In this document: positions 16,539 to 26,120 of the stretch, one piece after another
Position numbering within the stretch: position 1 is the stretch's first letter
Layout: each line of letters opens with the position of its first letter
NCBI RefSeq assembly: GCF_017353185.1
Contig: NZ_JAFMYV010000010.1
Coordinates: 248,001-312,000 of the forward strand
Direction: 5' to 3'
Source of the DNA: Fibrella rubiginis
Lineage (GTDB): Bacteria > Bacteroidota > Bacteroidia > Cytophagales > Spirosomataceae
DNA length: 64,000 nt
Made by a program: the position numbers and the translations under genes
Notes under the pieces: generated by a model
Told to the model about the DNA's origin: nothing
Databases searched by the model: none
Seen by the model: the letters and a program-made list of their open reading frames with translations, nothing else

Positions 16539-17366
16539 TTATCCCCTTGCTGCCTTGGCGTACTTCATGGCTTCGGGCAACTCTGATTTAAGGTCAGCAA
16601 TGCGGCGTTGATCCGATGGGTGATCAGACAGGAACTCGGCGGGCGCTTTGCCAGCACTTGCCTGGGCCATACGGCTCCAAAACGTGATGGCTTCGTTAGG
16701 GTCATATCCGGCCATCGACATGAAAATTAATCCCAGGTGATCCGCCTCCGACTCCTGGCGACGGCTGTGGGGGAGACCCACGCCAAACTGGTAGGCAAGC
16801 GGCCCTACCACACCTACAGCTTGCTGGAAAATAGCCTGCGTTTGGCGGGTTTTATTCGACAAAGCAATCCCAGTGGCTATCTGCCCGGCTTGCAATAAGC
16901 CATTGGCTACCAGGCTTTCGCTCATACGTTCGTTGCCGTGCTGAGCAATCGCATGCGATATCTCGTGGGCTAAAACGGTAGCCAAACCTGCTTCATTCTG
17001 CGTGTAGGGCAGAATGCCCGAATACACCACAATCTTACCACCAGGCATACACCAGGCGTTTACCTGTTTATCCTGCACAAGGTGATATTCCCAGTTGAAA
17101 CCCTGCAGGCGGGCGGCATAGCCGTTCTGATTCATGTACGTTTCTACGGCCTGACGCAGGCGGTTACCCACCCGATTGACCATGGCCGCATCGGCATCAT
17201 TATTAATGACACGACTGGTATCCAGAAACTGCTTGTACTGAGTTGAACTTAGCGCAAGCATCTGGTCATTGGGTACCAGCAAAATCTGGTTGCGGCCCGT
17301 GAGGGGAACTTTAGAACAGGCAAAAGCAATGGCGCAGATGGATACGCCCAGAATGAGTTTTCTCAT
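16539..17366 (-). CDS. M48-family metallopeptidase, predicted lipoprotein
   Basis: 275-aa zinc peptidase of the LoiP/BepA-like group that works in the periplasm on outer-membrane or misfolded proteins. The N-terminus has a lipobox (IAFA|C, about 17). The zinc motif HEISH is in TVLAHEISHAIAQHG (about 134-138), and the third ligand is in ESEADHLGLIFM (about 206-209). Family-typical VNAWCMPGGKIVVYSG precedes the motif. Monocistronic, with a palindrome after its stop. Confidence 0.94.
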   Translation of the reverse strand: MRKLILGVSICAIAFACSKVPLTGRNQILLVPNDQMLALSSTQYKQFLDTSRVINNDADAAMVNRVGNRLRQAVETYMNQNGYAARLQGFNWEYHLVQDKQVNAWCMPGGKIVVYSGILPYTQNEAGLATVLAHEISHAIAQHGNERMSESLVANGLLQAGQIATGIALSNKTRQTQAIFQQAVGVVGPLAYQFGVGLPHSRRQESEADHLGLIFMSMAGYDPNEAITFWSRMAQASAGKAPAEFLSDHPSDQRRIADLKSELPEAMKYAKAARG

Positions 17367-17665
17367 GGTTATTATAGTTCTGAAAGATGACTACTGGTTG
17401 TCTGGAACGGCAGTGATTAATTTTCTGTGCTGGTCAATAGGTCATGTCAATACGTAAAAGCAATAAGTATTGTCATGCATTCGTCAATCAGCATCACCAC
17501 GGCTTAGTACTCATGAGGCGGAGCTTTTGTTTGTGGCATTTACCGTGCTCAACTGGTTGGCCCGCGCTTATAGCTTAGATTTGTAGCGCCCTATCAGGTT
17601 TAATGGCTGTTCCAAAGTAGCCGCCTGACCAGGAGTATTACGCGTTTCTACTATCTGCTGAGTCC
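17367..17665. other. Intergenic region
   Basis: 299 bp between the divergent M48 peptidase and FAH-family genes. It must hold both promoters. No convincing ORF, repeat or clear TAnnTTTG box was picked out. Confidence 0.5.
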
Positions 17666-18277
17666 ATGAAAATCATTGCCGTTGGCCGCAACTATGTTGA
17701 CCATATTCAGGAGCTTAACAATGAACAACCCGATGACCCGGTCATTTTTCTGAAGCCGGAAACGGCCATTTTGTACCGAAATGCCCCTTTTTTCTACCCT
17801 GATTTCTCCACCGACGTACACCATGAAGTAGAGGTGCTGGTGAAGATCAACCGGGTGGGGAAAAACATTGAGCCGCGGTTTGCCCATAAATATTACGACC
17901 AGATTGGCCTGGGCATAGACTTCACAGCCCGCGACTTGCAGAGTAAGCTGAAGGCAAAAGGGCTACCCTGGGAACTAGCCAAAGCATTTAACGGCTCAGC
18001 CCCGGTATCGGAGTTTGTAGCCAAGAGCGAGTTCACCGATTTGCAGCATTTGAACTTCGCCCTGACCGTCAATGGCGAGACGCGGCAGCAGGGTAACACC
18101 AGCCTGATGTTATTCAAAATAGACTACCTCATCGCGTTTATATCGCGCTTCTTTTTACTCCAAAAAGGCGACATCATTTTCACGGGTACACCCAAGGGCG
18201 TTGGTCCCGTTCAGATCGGCGACCAGCTGGTAGCCACGCTGGAAGGCCGTGAGATGCTCAATTTTGGGGTTAGGTAA
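17666..18277 (+). CDS. Fumarylacetoacetate hydrolase family protein
   Basis: 203-aa FAH-fold enzyme, in the size class of YcgM/acylpyruvate hydrolase-like proteins. The metal-binding region shows FLKPETAILY (about 29-38), the acidic HHEVEVLVKI (Glu about 54 and 56) and GIDFTARDLQ (Asp about 84). The TGTPKGVGPVQIGD motif near the C-terminus is diagnostic. It probably hydrolyses or decarboxylates a small beta-diketo acid such as oxaloacetate or an acylpyruvate. Stands alone between two unrelated genes. Confidence 0.93.
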   Translation: MKIIAVGRNYVDHIQELNNEQPDDPVIFLKPETAILYRNAPFFYPDFSTDVHHEVEVLVKINRVGKNIEPRFAHKYYDQIGLGIDFTARDLQSKLKAKGLPWELAKAFNGSAPVSEFVAKSEFTDLQHLNFALTVNGETRQQGNTSLMLFKIDYLIAFISRFFLLQKGDIIFTGTPKGVGPVQIGDQLVATLEGREMLNFGVR

Positions 18278-18360
18278 GCATGCTATCCTGAAATGACCAT
18301 CGTCATACGTTGAAGCTGCTGTATAACGGTTATTGATGCCAGCATCCGTTACTTCTTATT

Positions 18361-19899
18361 ATGAACCAGATGTCTGTGCCTGCATTTAGCCTATCAACGA
18401 CCTACAACGGTCCACCCAGAAGCCTGCAAATGTGGGTGCTGATCGGTCTTTACAGCTTATTCACAGGAATTTTTATTAGTAGGCATGAACCTTGGCGTGA
18501 TGAACTTCATACCTGGCTCATCGTTTTACAAAGCCATTCGGTTGGCGAATTACACCTCAACAAAGTGTATGAGGGTCACCCAGATCTTTGGTATCTGCTG
18601 CTTTTTGCCATCAAGCAGTTCACCAGCAATTTTGTGTATGTGCAGCTAGCTCATTGGTTATTGAGCATAGGTGCCATGATCATCCTGGTGCGGTTCGCCC
18701 CCTTCCCATTATACATAAAAGCACTCTTGCTGTTTGGTTACTTTTTTGGCTTTGAATATGCTATTATCAGCCGTAACTACGCTATTGGGGTTCTTTTGCT
18801 TTTCTTGTGTTGTAGCCTGGTACCCTATCGAAGCACCCCCTGGGGTTATATAGGCCTAAGCCTTACGCTTGCCCTCTTATGTCAGGCGTCGGCATTAGCC
18901 GCCTTGTTGGGCTGTGCACTGTTTGGGATCGTATTGCTTGATTTGTTGCTACACGACGCTGCCAGCTTAGCAGCCCGATGGCCTCGCTATGTGCTTGGTT
19001 CTCTGATTGTACTGGGCGGTTTGGCTCTATGCTACTTATCGATCCACCCACCCACCGATGGAACGGTCGGTTTAACAGGCGCTAAACCAACCATAAACGA
19101 TTTTCTCAAAAGTACCTCGGCTTTGTGGAATGCGTTTGTACCGGTGCCAACACTAACGCCTTTTTTCTGGAATGCCAACCTGCTCGACTTTATTGCTGAT
19201 TCTTATAAACAGTCTCTGTTGAAATCGGTGTTGTCTGTTGGTATTGTTGTGTTTCTGATCTTGCCGCTATTGCGAAGCCGGCTCGCGCTGATTGGCTGGA
19301 GTGGTGCCAGTATGCTAATGCTAACCCTGTTTTTCACGCAGTACTTAGGTGTATTGCGGCATCATGGGCACTTTTTCTTAGGCTTTGTCTGCTTTCTCTG
19401 GATACAACCTTCGCTGGGTGATTACAATGTAAATCGCCCAGGACGATTGGTTCGGATAGCCGTCCTGGCCTGGCCGGTGGTGCTTACTGTGCAACTGTCA
19501 ACTTTTCTGTATGCAGCTTACCAGGATATTCGCCGTCCGTTCACAATGACTCGTCAAGTGGCTGATTTTTTGCTGTCGCCGGCTTATCGAAACTGGTTTC
19601 GGGCAGGTGCTCCCGATTCATCGGTTGAGGGGGTTGCCAGCTACCTGCCAGCCAATCGGATGTACTATCCCTGTTCGGCCCGGCAGGGTGGTTTTGTAAA
19701 ATGGAATAACAACTACTCGTCTTTATCACTGCCCCAAATGGTCGATTCGATACGAAAACATCAGGTTGGCCCTGCGGTACTGTTATTGGCCTACAAGCCG
19801 CATGGACACGAAGTTGATTCACTTGGCCTGGTTCCCATGCGAGTGTTCACAGGTAGCATTGTGTTTGACGAACAGTTCTGGCTTTATCAAGTGAAGTAA
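18361..19899 (+). CDS. Polytopic membrane protein, GT-C glycosyltransferase-like
   Basis: 512-aa membrane protein with about ten predicted helices up to residue 370 and a soluble C-terminal part. The first extracytoplasmic loop carries SRHEPWRDELHTW (about 40-52) and EGHPDLWYLLLF (about 71-82), a pattern like the DE-containing first loop of GT-C/DUF2029-type polyprenyl-sugar transferases. No donor or acceptor can be inferred. Unlinked to any polysaccharide cluster here. Confidence 0.75.
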   Translation: MNQMSVPAFSLSTTYNGPPRSLQMWVLIGLYSLFTGIFISRHEPWRDELHTWLIVLQSHSVGELHLNKVYEGHPDLWYLLLFAIKQFTSNFVYVQLAHWLLSIGAMIILVRFAPFPLYIKALLLFGYFFGFEYAIISRNYAIGVLLLFLCCSLVPYRSTPWGYIGLSLTLALLCQASALAALLGCALFGIVLLDLLLHDAASLAARWPRYVLGSLIVLGGLALCYLSIHPPTDGTVGLTGAKPTINDFLKSTSALWNAFVPVPTLTPFFWNANLLDFIADSYKQSLLKSVLSVGIVVFLILPLLRSRLALIGWSGASMLMLTLFFTQYLGVLRHHGHFFLGFVCFLWIQPSLGDYNVNRPGRLVRIAVLAWPVVLTVQLSTFLYAAYQDIRRPFTMTRQVADFLLSPAYRNWFRAGAPDSSVEGVASYLPANRMYYPCSARQGGFVKWNNNYSSLSLPQMVDSIRKHQVGPAVLLLAYKPHGHEVDSLGLVPMRVFTGSIVFDEQFWLYQVK

Positions 19900-19977
19900 A
19901 GCAGTATCCCTATCTTCGACTAGTGTTTTATGATGTTTCTCACGCCGTTGCCAAGCGGCTGTCAGTATATTGCCTGA

Positions 19978-21993
19978 ATGATTAAAGTGATCCGTTTTCT
20001 CGTTTTTGTCAGTTCTTTTTTGTGTTTATTACTCCCTAGTTGGGGCCAGACCAGGCGACCGTTCAGCTCTGTTATACAGCCCGGTTATCTACTATTTCCC
20101 ATTAATCCAGGTCAGGCGGGGTCGCTGTCAGGGGGAATGGGCGATTTGCGGGGTAATCACTTCCATGCGGGTCTCGACATCCGCACGGGTGGGGTGGAGG
20201 GCTTACCCGTTCACGCCGCCGCCGATGGGTACGTGTCGCGGATTGCGGTGTTTACGGGAGGCTATGGCAACGTGCTTTTTCTGAAACACCCCAACGGCCT
20301 TACCACCGTTTATGGCCACTTAAAAGTGCTTAACGATACCCTGGGGCGCTATCTACGAAAGGCACAGTACGCCAAACAAACGTTTGAGATTGACCTGCCA
20401 CTTACCCCAAATCAGTTTCCGGTGGCTAAAGGCGATATCATTGCGCTGTCGGGTAACACGGGTGGTTCGGGTGGGCCGCACCTGCATTTCGAAGTGCGAG
20501 ACAGTCAGGATAACCTGCTGAATCCATTGCTCTACGCATTTCCGGAACTCTCGGACGATGTACCGCCCTATTTCGAGCGCATCGCCATCCGAACGCTCTC
20601 GCCCACGTCGCGGCTCAACGGTGAGTTTCAACGGCAAACTTTCGCGCCCACGCGCCGACCCGACGGTTCGTATACCATCAGTCAACCCATTTCGGCGTCG
20701 GGATTGCTGGGGCTGGAACTGCTGGCCTATGACAAAGCCAACGGATCGCCGTACCGAAATGGCCTTAACTGTGTAGAGATCAGACTCGACGGGGCCGAAG
20801 TGTTTGCCTATAGCATGAACTCGTTTCCGCATGAACAGACGCGGTTCATCAACGTCCACATGAACTACGAGGCCGAACAGCTTTCAGGCCAGCGTTACCA
20901 CCGCGGCTACGTGGCCGATGGCAATCTGCTTACGCTGTATCATACCAACGCCTACCGGGGAAAACTGCTCCTTACGGATGGTAAGCCCCATGAGGTTACG
21001 ATCACGCTGTTTGATAGCTACGAACATGCCGCTGTGCTGCGTTTCACACTCCTGCCCGAAACAACACCAACGGTACCCACTGCCGTGCCAACAGAACCAG
21101 ATAACGCCGCCACCATAACAGCGCCCGACGTGGCTGGTGTGCCATCGGCTACAGTTACGCCCGACGATAACGTACTGAAACTGGCTATTCGTGGCTTGCC
21201 CAGCACACCACCCAACGCGATCCTGTTCACCGGCAAAAAGACCACCGAACTACCCGTAGCCTATGTGCGCGGCGGCCGGGCCGTGTATCTCCTTGACCTC
21301 AATAAAACCCTGCCCGATTCGGTGCAGGTAGGCCGGGGACGGGTGCCGCTTAACTTCAGACAACGGGTATTGCCTGGCCGCACCGAAACCGTTGATGCCG
21401 GGGCCGTCAGTCTGCGGTTCAACCCGGCTTCGCTGTTTGATACGCTCTATCTGGCAACGCGTGTATCGCCAACAAACGGTCTGGAAATCAACCAGAATAC
21501 CATTCCACTCAACGATTATGTTGACGTTCGATTTACCCCGCCTTACCCGGCTGGCATCGACACCATGCGTACGAAGATGTATGCGCTTAACAATGGCCGC
21601 GAAACGTTTCTGGGTGGCCGCTGGACCAAAAATCGGATCGAATTTCGCACGCGGGTGCTGGGTAAATTTGGTCTGCTTACCGACGTAACGCCCCCAGCCA
21701 TCAGGGTGCTAAGCGCCACGCCAAACGGTATTTCAGCCCGCATCTCCGACGAGCGGTCGGGTATCGATAAGTTTCGGGCGTTTGTAAACGGCGAATGGGT
21801 GCTGATGCAGTACGACTACAAACGCGCCCTGATCTGGTCGGACAAGCTGGACCCGACAGCCTTGTTTGAGCCTGGTCAGGAAGTGAAAATTCAAGTGCGT
21901 GACCAGGCGGGTAACGTAGCCGAGGTGATCACAACCATTGCTGCCCCGCCTGCCCCCCGTCCGGCACGTAGTTCGGCAAGGAAGAGGCGGTAG
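19978..21993 (+). CDS. M23-family metallopeptidase
   Basis: 671-aa secreted endopeptidase, likely cutting peptidoglycan cross-bridges or acting as a regulator of cell-wall hydrolysis. A signal peptide (about 1-23, ending SWG|Q) precedes the LytM domain. Zinc ligands are in RGNHFHAGLDIR (His and Asp, about 58-67) and GPHLHFEVRDS (about 163-173). The long C-terminal part (about 190-655) is beta-rich with a Pro/Thr-rich linker near 360-400, and ends in a basic tail (ARSSARKRR). It lies 41 bp upstream of bcp. Confidence 0.92.
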   Translation: MIKVIRFLVFVSSFLCLLLPSWGQTRRPFSSVIQPGYLLFPINPGQAGSLSGGMGDLRGNHFHAGLDIRTGGVEGLPVHAAADGYVSRIAVFTGGYGNVLFLKHPNGLTTVYGHLKVLNDTLGRYLRKAQYAKQTFEIDLPLTPNQFPVAKGDIIALSGNTGGSGGPHLHFEVRDSQDNLLNPLLYAFPELSDDVPPYFERIAIRTLSPTSRLNGEFQRQTFAPTRRPDGSYTISQPISASGLLGLELLAYDKANGSPYRNGLNCVEIRLDGAEVFAYSMNSFPHEQTRFINVHMNYEAEQLSGQRYHRGYVADGNLLTLYHTNAYRGKLLLTDGKPHEVTITLFDSYEHAAVLRFTLLPETTPTVPTAVPTEPDNAATITAPDVAGVPSATVTPDDNVLKLAIRGLPSTPPNAILFTGKKTTELPVAYVRGGRAVYLLDLNKTLPDSVQVGRGRVPLNFRQRVLPGRTETVDAGAVSLRFNPASLFDTLYLATRVSPTNGLEINQNTIPLNDYVDVRFTPPYPAGIDTMRTKMYALNNGRETFLGGRWTKNRIEFRTRVLGKFGLLTDVTPPAIRVLSATPNGISARISDERSGIDKFRAFVNGEWVLMQYDYKRALIWSDKLDPTALFEPGQEVKIQVRDQAGNVAEVITTIAAPPAPRPARSSARKRR

Positions 21994-22034
21994 TTTCGAG
22001 GCTCAAAACGTATGTTTGCAGTAAATTCCTGACT

Positions 22035-22484
22035 ATGACGCTCTCCGTTGGCGACCCCGCCCCCGATTTCGCTACCACCGATCAGCATGGACAGCCGTTG
22101 CGGCTGGCCGATTTTAGGGGTAAAAAAGTGGTCCTCTATTTTTATCCGAAAGACGATACCCCCGGCTGTACGGCGCAGGCCTGTAGCCTCCGTGACAACT
22201 ACACTGACTTAAAAAAGGCGGGTTACGAGGTGTTAGGCGTGAGCGTTGACGACGAAAAATCGCATCAGAAGTTCATCAAAAAATATGATCTGCCCTTTGC
22301 CCTGGCTGCTGATACGGATAAATCGGTGGTAGAAGCCTATGGCGTGTGGCAGGAAAAATCGATGTACGGCCGGACCTACATGGGCACGGTACGCACCACG
22401 TTTCTGATTGATGAGAACGGCATCATCACCGACATTATTGAAAAAATAGACACCAAAAATCACGCACAACAGGTTTTAAAATGA
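22035..22484 (+). CDS. bcp: Thioredoxin-dependent thiol peroxidase
   Basis: 149-aa peroxiredoxin (BCP/PrxQ) reducing hydroperoxides in the cytoplasm with thioredoxin as donor. The peroxidatic Cys is in YPKDDTPGCTAQACSLRD (about 45) and the resolving Cys five residues later (about 50), the PrxQ arrangement. The RTTFLIDENGII segment near the C-terminus is family-typical. Its stop codon TGA is the first part of palindrome IR5. Confidence 0.96.
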   Translation: MTLSVGDPAPDFATTDQHGQPLRLADFRGKKVVLYFYPKDDTPGCTAQACSLRDNYTDLKKAGYEVLGVSVDDEKSHQKFIKKYDLPFALAADTDKSVVEAYGVWQEKSMYGRTYMGTVRTTFLIDENGIITDIIEKIDTKNHAQQVLK

Positions 22485-22577
22485 ATGTACAATGTATAAT
22501 GAACAATGTACAATGGCTTCGCACTGGGGCTACTCTTGCGAAGCCATTGTACATTGTTCATTATACATTGTACATTC
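22483..22577. repeat. Heptad palindrome IR5
   Basis: Perfect 41-bp arms (22483-22523 and 22537-22577) with a 13-nt loop. Words ATGTACA, ATGTATA, ATGAACA, ATGTACA, core TGGCTTCGCA. It overlaps the bcp stop and ends 9 bp before the transketolase start codon, so it would form a hairpin in the 5' leader of that gene. Confidence 0.92.
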
Positions 22578-22586
22578 TTACACTTT

Positions 22587-23444
22587 ATGGAAATACAACA
22601 ACTTGAACAAATCGCCTCGCAGGTGCGGCGCGACATATTGCGGATGGTTTCGGCGGTCAATTCGGGTCACCCCGGCGGTTCACTGGGCTGCACCGACTTG
22701 TTTGTGGCCCTCTATTTTGAGGTGATGCGCAAGAAACTGGATGCCGATGGCAAACCCGTTTTCAGCATGGACGGAAAAGACGAAGACCTCTTCTTTTTGT
22801 CGAACGGCCACATCTCGCCTGTTTTCTATTCGGTACTGGCCCGGTCGGGCTATTTCCCGGTAGCTGAACTGGCTACGTTTCGTAAGTTGGACAGCCGGTT
22901 ACAGGGCCATCCTACCACCGCCGAACACCTGCCGGGTGTGCGCATCGCGTCGGGGTCGCTGGGGCAGGGGCTATCGGTAGCCGCGGGTGCTGCCTTTGCC
23001 AAGCGTCTGAACAAGGACGACAAGCAAGTGTACGTACTCATGGGCGATGGTGAGCAGCAGGAAGGGCAGGTTTGGGAAGCGGCGCAATTCATTCCAAACA
23101 AAAAGCTCGGCAACGTTACGGCCATCATCGACTACAACCTCGCGCAGATTGATGGTACCACTACCGGCGTAAACGACAACCGCGATCTGGCCGCCAAATA
23201 CCGCGCATTTGGCTGGGACGTAAAAGAGATGCAAGGCAACGACATGGCCGATATCATCAAAACCCTGAAAGACGCCAAATACGATCATGATGTGCCGACC
23301 TTGATCTTGATGCATACTCTGATGGGCTATGGCGTGGATTTTATGGCGGGTAACTACAAGTGGCACGGCACCGCCCTCAACCCCGAACAAATGGCCAACG
23401 CCCTCGGCCAACTGCCTGTCTATGCAGGCATGGAAGACTATTAG
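22587..23444 (+). CDS. Transketolase, N-terminal subunit
   Basis: 285-aa thiamine-diphosphate-binding half of a two-gene transketolase of the pentose phosphate pathway. Motifs: SAVNSGHPGGSLG (about 24-36), the ThDP/metal motif GDGEQQEGQVWEAA (about 156-169) and the YNLAQIDG segment (about 187). The ATG at 22587 removes 27 codons of palindrome-derived sequence. The partner half lies at 25167 and should be next to it; here an AAA/TOPRIM-like pair and palindrome IR6 are interposed. Confidence 0.95.
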   Translation: MEIQQLEQIASQVRRDILRMVSAVNSGHPGGSLGCTDLFVALYFEVMRKKLDADGKPVFSMDGKDEDLFFLSNGHISPVFYSVLARSGYFPVAELATFRKLDSRLQGHPTTAEHLPGVRIASGSLGQGLSVAAGAAFAKRLNKDDKQVYVLMGDGEQQEGQVWEAAQFIPNKKLGNVTAIIDYNLAQIDGTTTGVNDNRDLAAKYRAFGWDVKEMQGNDMADIIKTLKDAKYDHDVPTLILMHTLMGYGVDFMAGNYKWHGTALNPEQMANALGQLPVYAGMEDY

Positions 23445-23455
23445 AGGAAAACGTC

Positions 23456-23551
23456 ATTAGGCTTCGCCGTCATTTAATTGTCATTCGTAGTCATTTATTG
23501 TATTTCTCATGAATGACTACGAATGACAATTAAATGACGGCGAAGCCTAAT
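23456..23551. repeat. Palindrome IR6 (reversed-core variant)
   Basis: Perfect 40-bp arms (23456-23495 and 23512-23551). Unlike the others the GGCTTCGCC core is at the outer end of the arms, and the inner part has three GTCATT words spaced 11 and 10 nt apart. It marks the junction between the transketolase N-half gene and the inserted AAA gene, ending 12 bp before the AAA start. Confidence 0.9.
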
Positions 23552-23563
23552 AATCCTTTCACT

Positions 23564-24580
23564 ATGAACATCAAACGCCTCGTCATCGAAAATTTCAAGT
23601 CCATTGAACGGATCGAGCTTATTGAGCCGAATCCGTTCACGGTCTTTGTCGGACCCAACGGTTCCGGCAAATCGAATATTTTTGAGGCGTTGGAGTTTGG
23701 GAATCGTTTGTCGAAATCTGGTTATGATTATACTGAAGCATTTAGATTATTTGGCGGTACTGATCTATTAGTAAGGCGAGGGGAAAAATCTAGTCCAAAT
23801 TTTCGGATTGCTTTTGAGTATGACGAAGAACCTTGGCAATTGGAGCAAGCTTTTAATTTACTGCCGATTGAGGAATCCAAAGTAATAATAAATAAAGATG
23901 ATCAGCCTAGACTTAGATATATTGGAGAAGCAACATATACCTATACTGTGCCAGATGATCAATTTTTACAAGGATTTAGTAGAATTGCTATTTACGAAAA
24001 AAAACCTCGTATTGACTTTCAAGATGGTTCTACTCTTAATACAGCAGCGACTAATCTTGAGCCAGTTTTGAAGAGAGTTCTTTCAAATAATCTTTTAAAA
24101 GAAGAGGTGTTTGAGTGGCTGAATTTATTTATTTCTGAATTTAAATCAGTTGATGTTGTTACTAATTCCTTTGACGGTAGTGATACGCTCTTGTGGTATG
24201 AGCGTTTTACGGAAAAACCTTTCACGAAAAGGTTGATCTCTGACGGTACAAAGAATATTCTCACCCTTTTGGCGGCTGTATACCAGTCTGACGAACCCCA
24301 ATTTCTTTGTATTGAAGAGCCGGAGAACGGTTTACATCCGCAGGTAATGATGTCGTTGGTAGAATTCTTTCGCAAAATCTGCGAAGAAAAAGGGCATTAT
24401 ATTTGGTTGAATACTCATTCAGAAGCTATAGTCCGAAAGCTTACTACAGATGAGATTGTCTTGGTTAATAAAATAAACGGAGTTACTCAGGTTAAACAAA
24501 TCAAAGGACGGAACATTTATGATATTCCAACTGATGAGGCTTGGTTAACTGGAGCTTTGGGAGGAGGCCTGCCGTGGTGA
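23564..24580 (+). CDS. AAA family ATPase (OLD/AbiLi-like), putative defence protein
   Basis: 338-aa ABC-type AAA ATPase. Motifs: IENFKSIERIEL (about 8-19), Walker A GPNGSGKSN (about 32-40), Walker B FLCIEEPENGLHP (about 246-258) and a following H-loop-like NTHSEAI (about 281-287). The signature region reads LISDGTKNILTLL. The coding region is clearly AT-rich compared with both transketolase genes, so it was probably acquired. The next gene overlaps it by 4 bp and encodes a TOPRIM-like protein. ATPase plus TOPRIM/RloB-like pairs occur in OLD, AbiL and related phage-resistance systems; the defence role here is inferred. Confidence 0.82.
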   Translation: MNIKRLVIENFKSIERIELIEPNPFTVFVGPNGSGKSNIFEALEFGNRLSKSGYDYTEAFRLFGGTDLLVRRGEKSSPNFRIAFEYDEEPWQLEQAFNLLPIEESKVIINKDDQPRLRYIGEATYTYTVPDDQFLQGFSRIAIYEKKPRIDFQDGSTLNTAATNLEPVLKRVLSNNLLKEEVFEWLNLFISEFKSVDVVTNSFDGSDTLLWYERFTEKPFTKRLISDGTKNILTLLAAVYQSDEPQFLCIEEPENGLHPQVMMSLVEFFRKICEEKGHYIWLNTHSEAIVRKLTTDEIVLVNKINGVTQVKQIKGRNIYDIPTDEAWLTGALGGGLPW

Positions 24581-25164
24581 AAATTGGGATCATTGTTGAA
24601 GGTGATTGTGAGCGTATTGTGTTAAAATCAATTGCGTTTTATCGTTATTTAGAAATGCATCAAATTCAACTTGTTGATGATGTGATCAATATTGGTGGTA
24701 AAGGTAATTTGAAGCAAAGCAGCAAGCGGATGCCAAGTCAGGTGCAGGCGCTACGCGATCTGGGTGCTGAACATGTTGTTGTCTTGCGTGATTTAGACGA
24801 AGCAGAAAGCTTGGAGTCAGTAGATCGAATAAAAGCAGAAGTGTATCAAGCAGGGGATGTATCAACCTGTCTGGCTATTCAAGAACTGGAAGCTTGGTTT
24901 CTGGCTGACTCCGTTACTTTATCGTTACTATTTAATGCTTCATTCTATTGTGAACAGCCACAGGTTATTAATAAGCCTGCGAACTATTTAAGTGCATTAC
25001 GAACAAACTATACAGGCAGAGGTATTTCTGACAAAAAAGGATTTGCCAGCGCAATGATTAACAACGGCTTCACCATTGAACGCGCTGCCGAGCATCCGAA
25101 CTGCCCGTCGGCGCGGTATTTTTTGACTAAGTTGCAGACCATCGCTTCGGCGACATTTCTATAA
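24577..25164 (+). CDS. TOPRIM-like (DUF4276/RloB-type) protein, partner of the AAA ATPase
   Basis: 195-aa protein starting at a GTG that overlaps the ATPase stop (GTGA), with a strong GGAGGAGG ribosome-binding site 9 bp upstream that decides the start. Motifs: IIVEGDCERIVLK (catalytic-type Glu, about 5-17), VVVLRDLDEAES (DxD, about 68-79) and IQELEAWFLADS (about 101-112). The Glu plus DxD layout fits a TOPRIM nuclease fold as in OLD-type or RloB/DUF4276 proteins. AT-rich at first and more GC-rich in the last 100 bp, which may mark the downstream insertion boundary. Confidence 0.75.
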   Translation: MKIGIIVEGDCERIVLKSIAFYRYLEMHQIQLVDDVINIGGKGNLKQSSKRMPSQVQALRDLGAEHVVVLRDLDEAESLESVDRIKAEVYQAGDVSTCLAIQELEAWFLADSVTLSLLFNASFYCEQPQVINKPANYLSALRTNYTGRGISDKKGFASAMINNGFTIERAAEHPNCPSARYFLTKLQTIASATFL

Positions 25165-25166
25165 GC

Positions 25167-26120
25167 ATGAAAAAATTCGACTACACAGACAAGAAAGATA
25201 CCCGGTCGGGGTTTGGCGCGGGGATGCACGAACTGGGCAAAACCAACCCGAATGTGGTGGCCCTCACCGCCGACTTGGCCGGATCGCTCAAACTCGATGC
25301 CTTCATCAAGGACTTTCCGGACCGGTTCATCCAGTGCGGTATTGCCGAGGCCAATATGATCGGCGTGTCGGCGGGGTTGACCATTGGTGGGCACATCCCG
25401 TTTGCCACCACGTTTGCCAACTTCGCCACGGGGCGGGTGTACGACCAGATCCGACAGTCGGTGGCCTATTCGGAGAAGAACGTGAAAATCTGCGCGTCGC
25501 ACTCTGGCCTTACGCTGGGCGAAGACGGGGCCACGCACCAGATTCTGGAAGACCTGGGCATGATGAAGATGCTGCCCAACATGACGGTCATCTGCACCTG
25601 CGACTATAATCAAACAAAAGCCGCCACTCTTGCTATTGCTGAACACGTAGGCCCGGTGTACCTGCGTTTTGGCCGTCCAGTGCTGCCCGTATTCACCCCC
25701 GCCGACCAGAAATTCGAGATCGGAAAGGCCTGGCACATGAACGAAGGCGATGCCTGCTCGGTGTTTGTAACGGGCAACCTGGTATGGGAAGCTGTGCTGG
25801 CGGGCGAGCAACTGGCCGCCGAAGGCATCGAAATCGACCTGATTAACATTCACACGATCAAGCCGCTGGATTCGGAGGCGATTTTGAATTCGGTCAAGAA
25901 AACGGGCTGCGCTGTTTCTGTGGAAGAACACAATATTCTGGGTGGGCTTGGCGAGAGTATCGCTCACGTATTGGCGCAAAATTTGCCGCGTCCTCAGGAG
26001 TTCGTGGGCACGAAAGACACTTTCGGCGAGAGCGGCACCCCCGACCAGCTACTCGAAAAATACGGCCTCAAAGCCGCCAATATTGTTGAAGCCGTTAAGA
26101 AGGTGATGGCAAGGAAATAA
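25167..26120 (+). CDS. Transketolase, C-terminal subunit
   Basis: 317-aa half of transketolase with the pyrimidine-binding and C-terminal domains. The N-terminal part has the catalytic Glu region (FIQCGIAEANMIGVSAGL, about 51-68) and the ASHSGLTLGEDGATHQ loop (about 111-126). The C-terminal domain follows from about 190 (LINIHTIKPLDSEAI). It starts only 2 bp after the TOPRIM-like stop, so it is presumably now expressed on a transcript running through the inserted pair. Confidence 0.95.
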   Translation: MKKFDYTDKKDTRSGFGAGMHELGKTNPNVVALTADLAGSLKLDAFIKDFPDRFIQCGIAEANMIGVSAGLTIGGHIPFATTFANFATGRVYDQIRQSVAYSEKNVKICASHSGLTLGEDGATHQILEDLGMMKMLPNMTVICTCDYNQTKAATLAIAEHVGPVYLRFGRPVLPVFTPADQKFEIGKAWHMNEGDACSVFVTGNLVWEAVLAGEQLAAEGIEIDLINIHTIKPLDSEAILNSVKKTGCAVSVEEHNILGGLGESIAHVLAQNLPRPQEFVGTKDTFGESGTPDQLLEKYGLKAANIVEAVKKVMARK

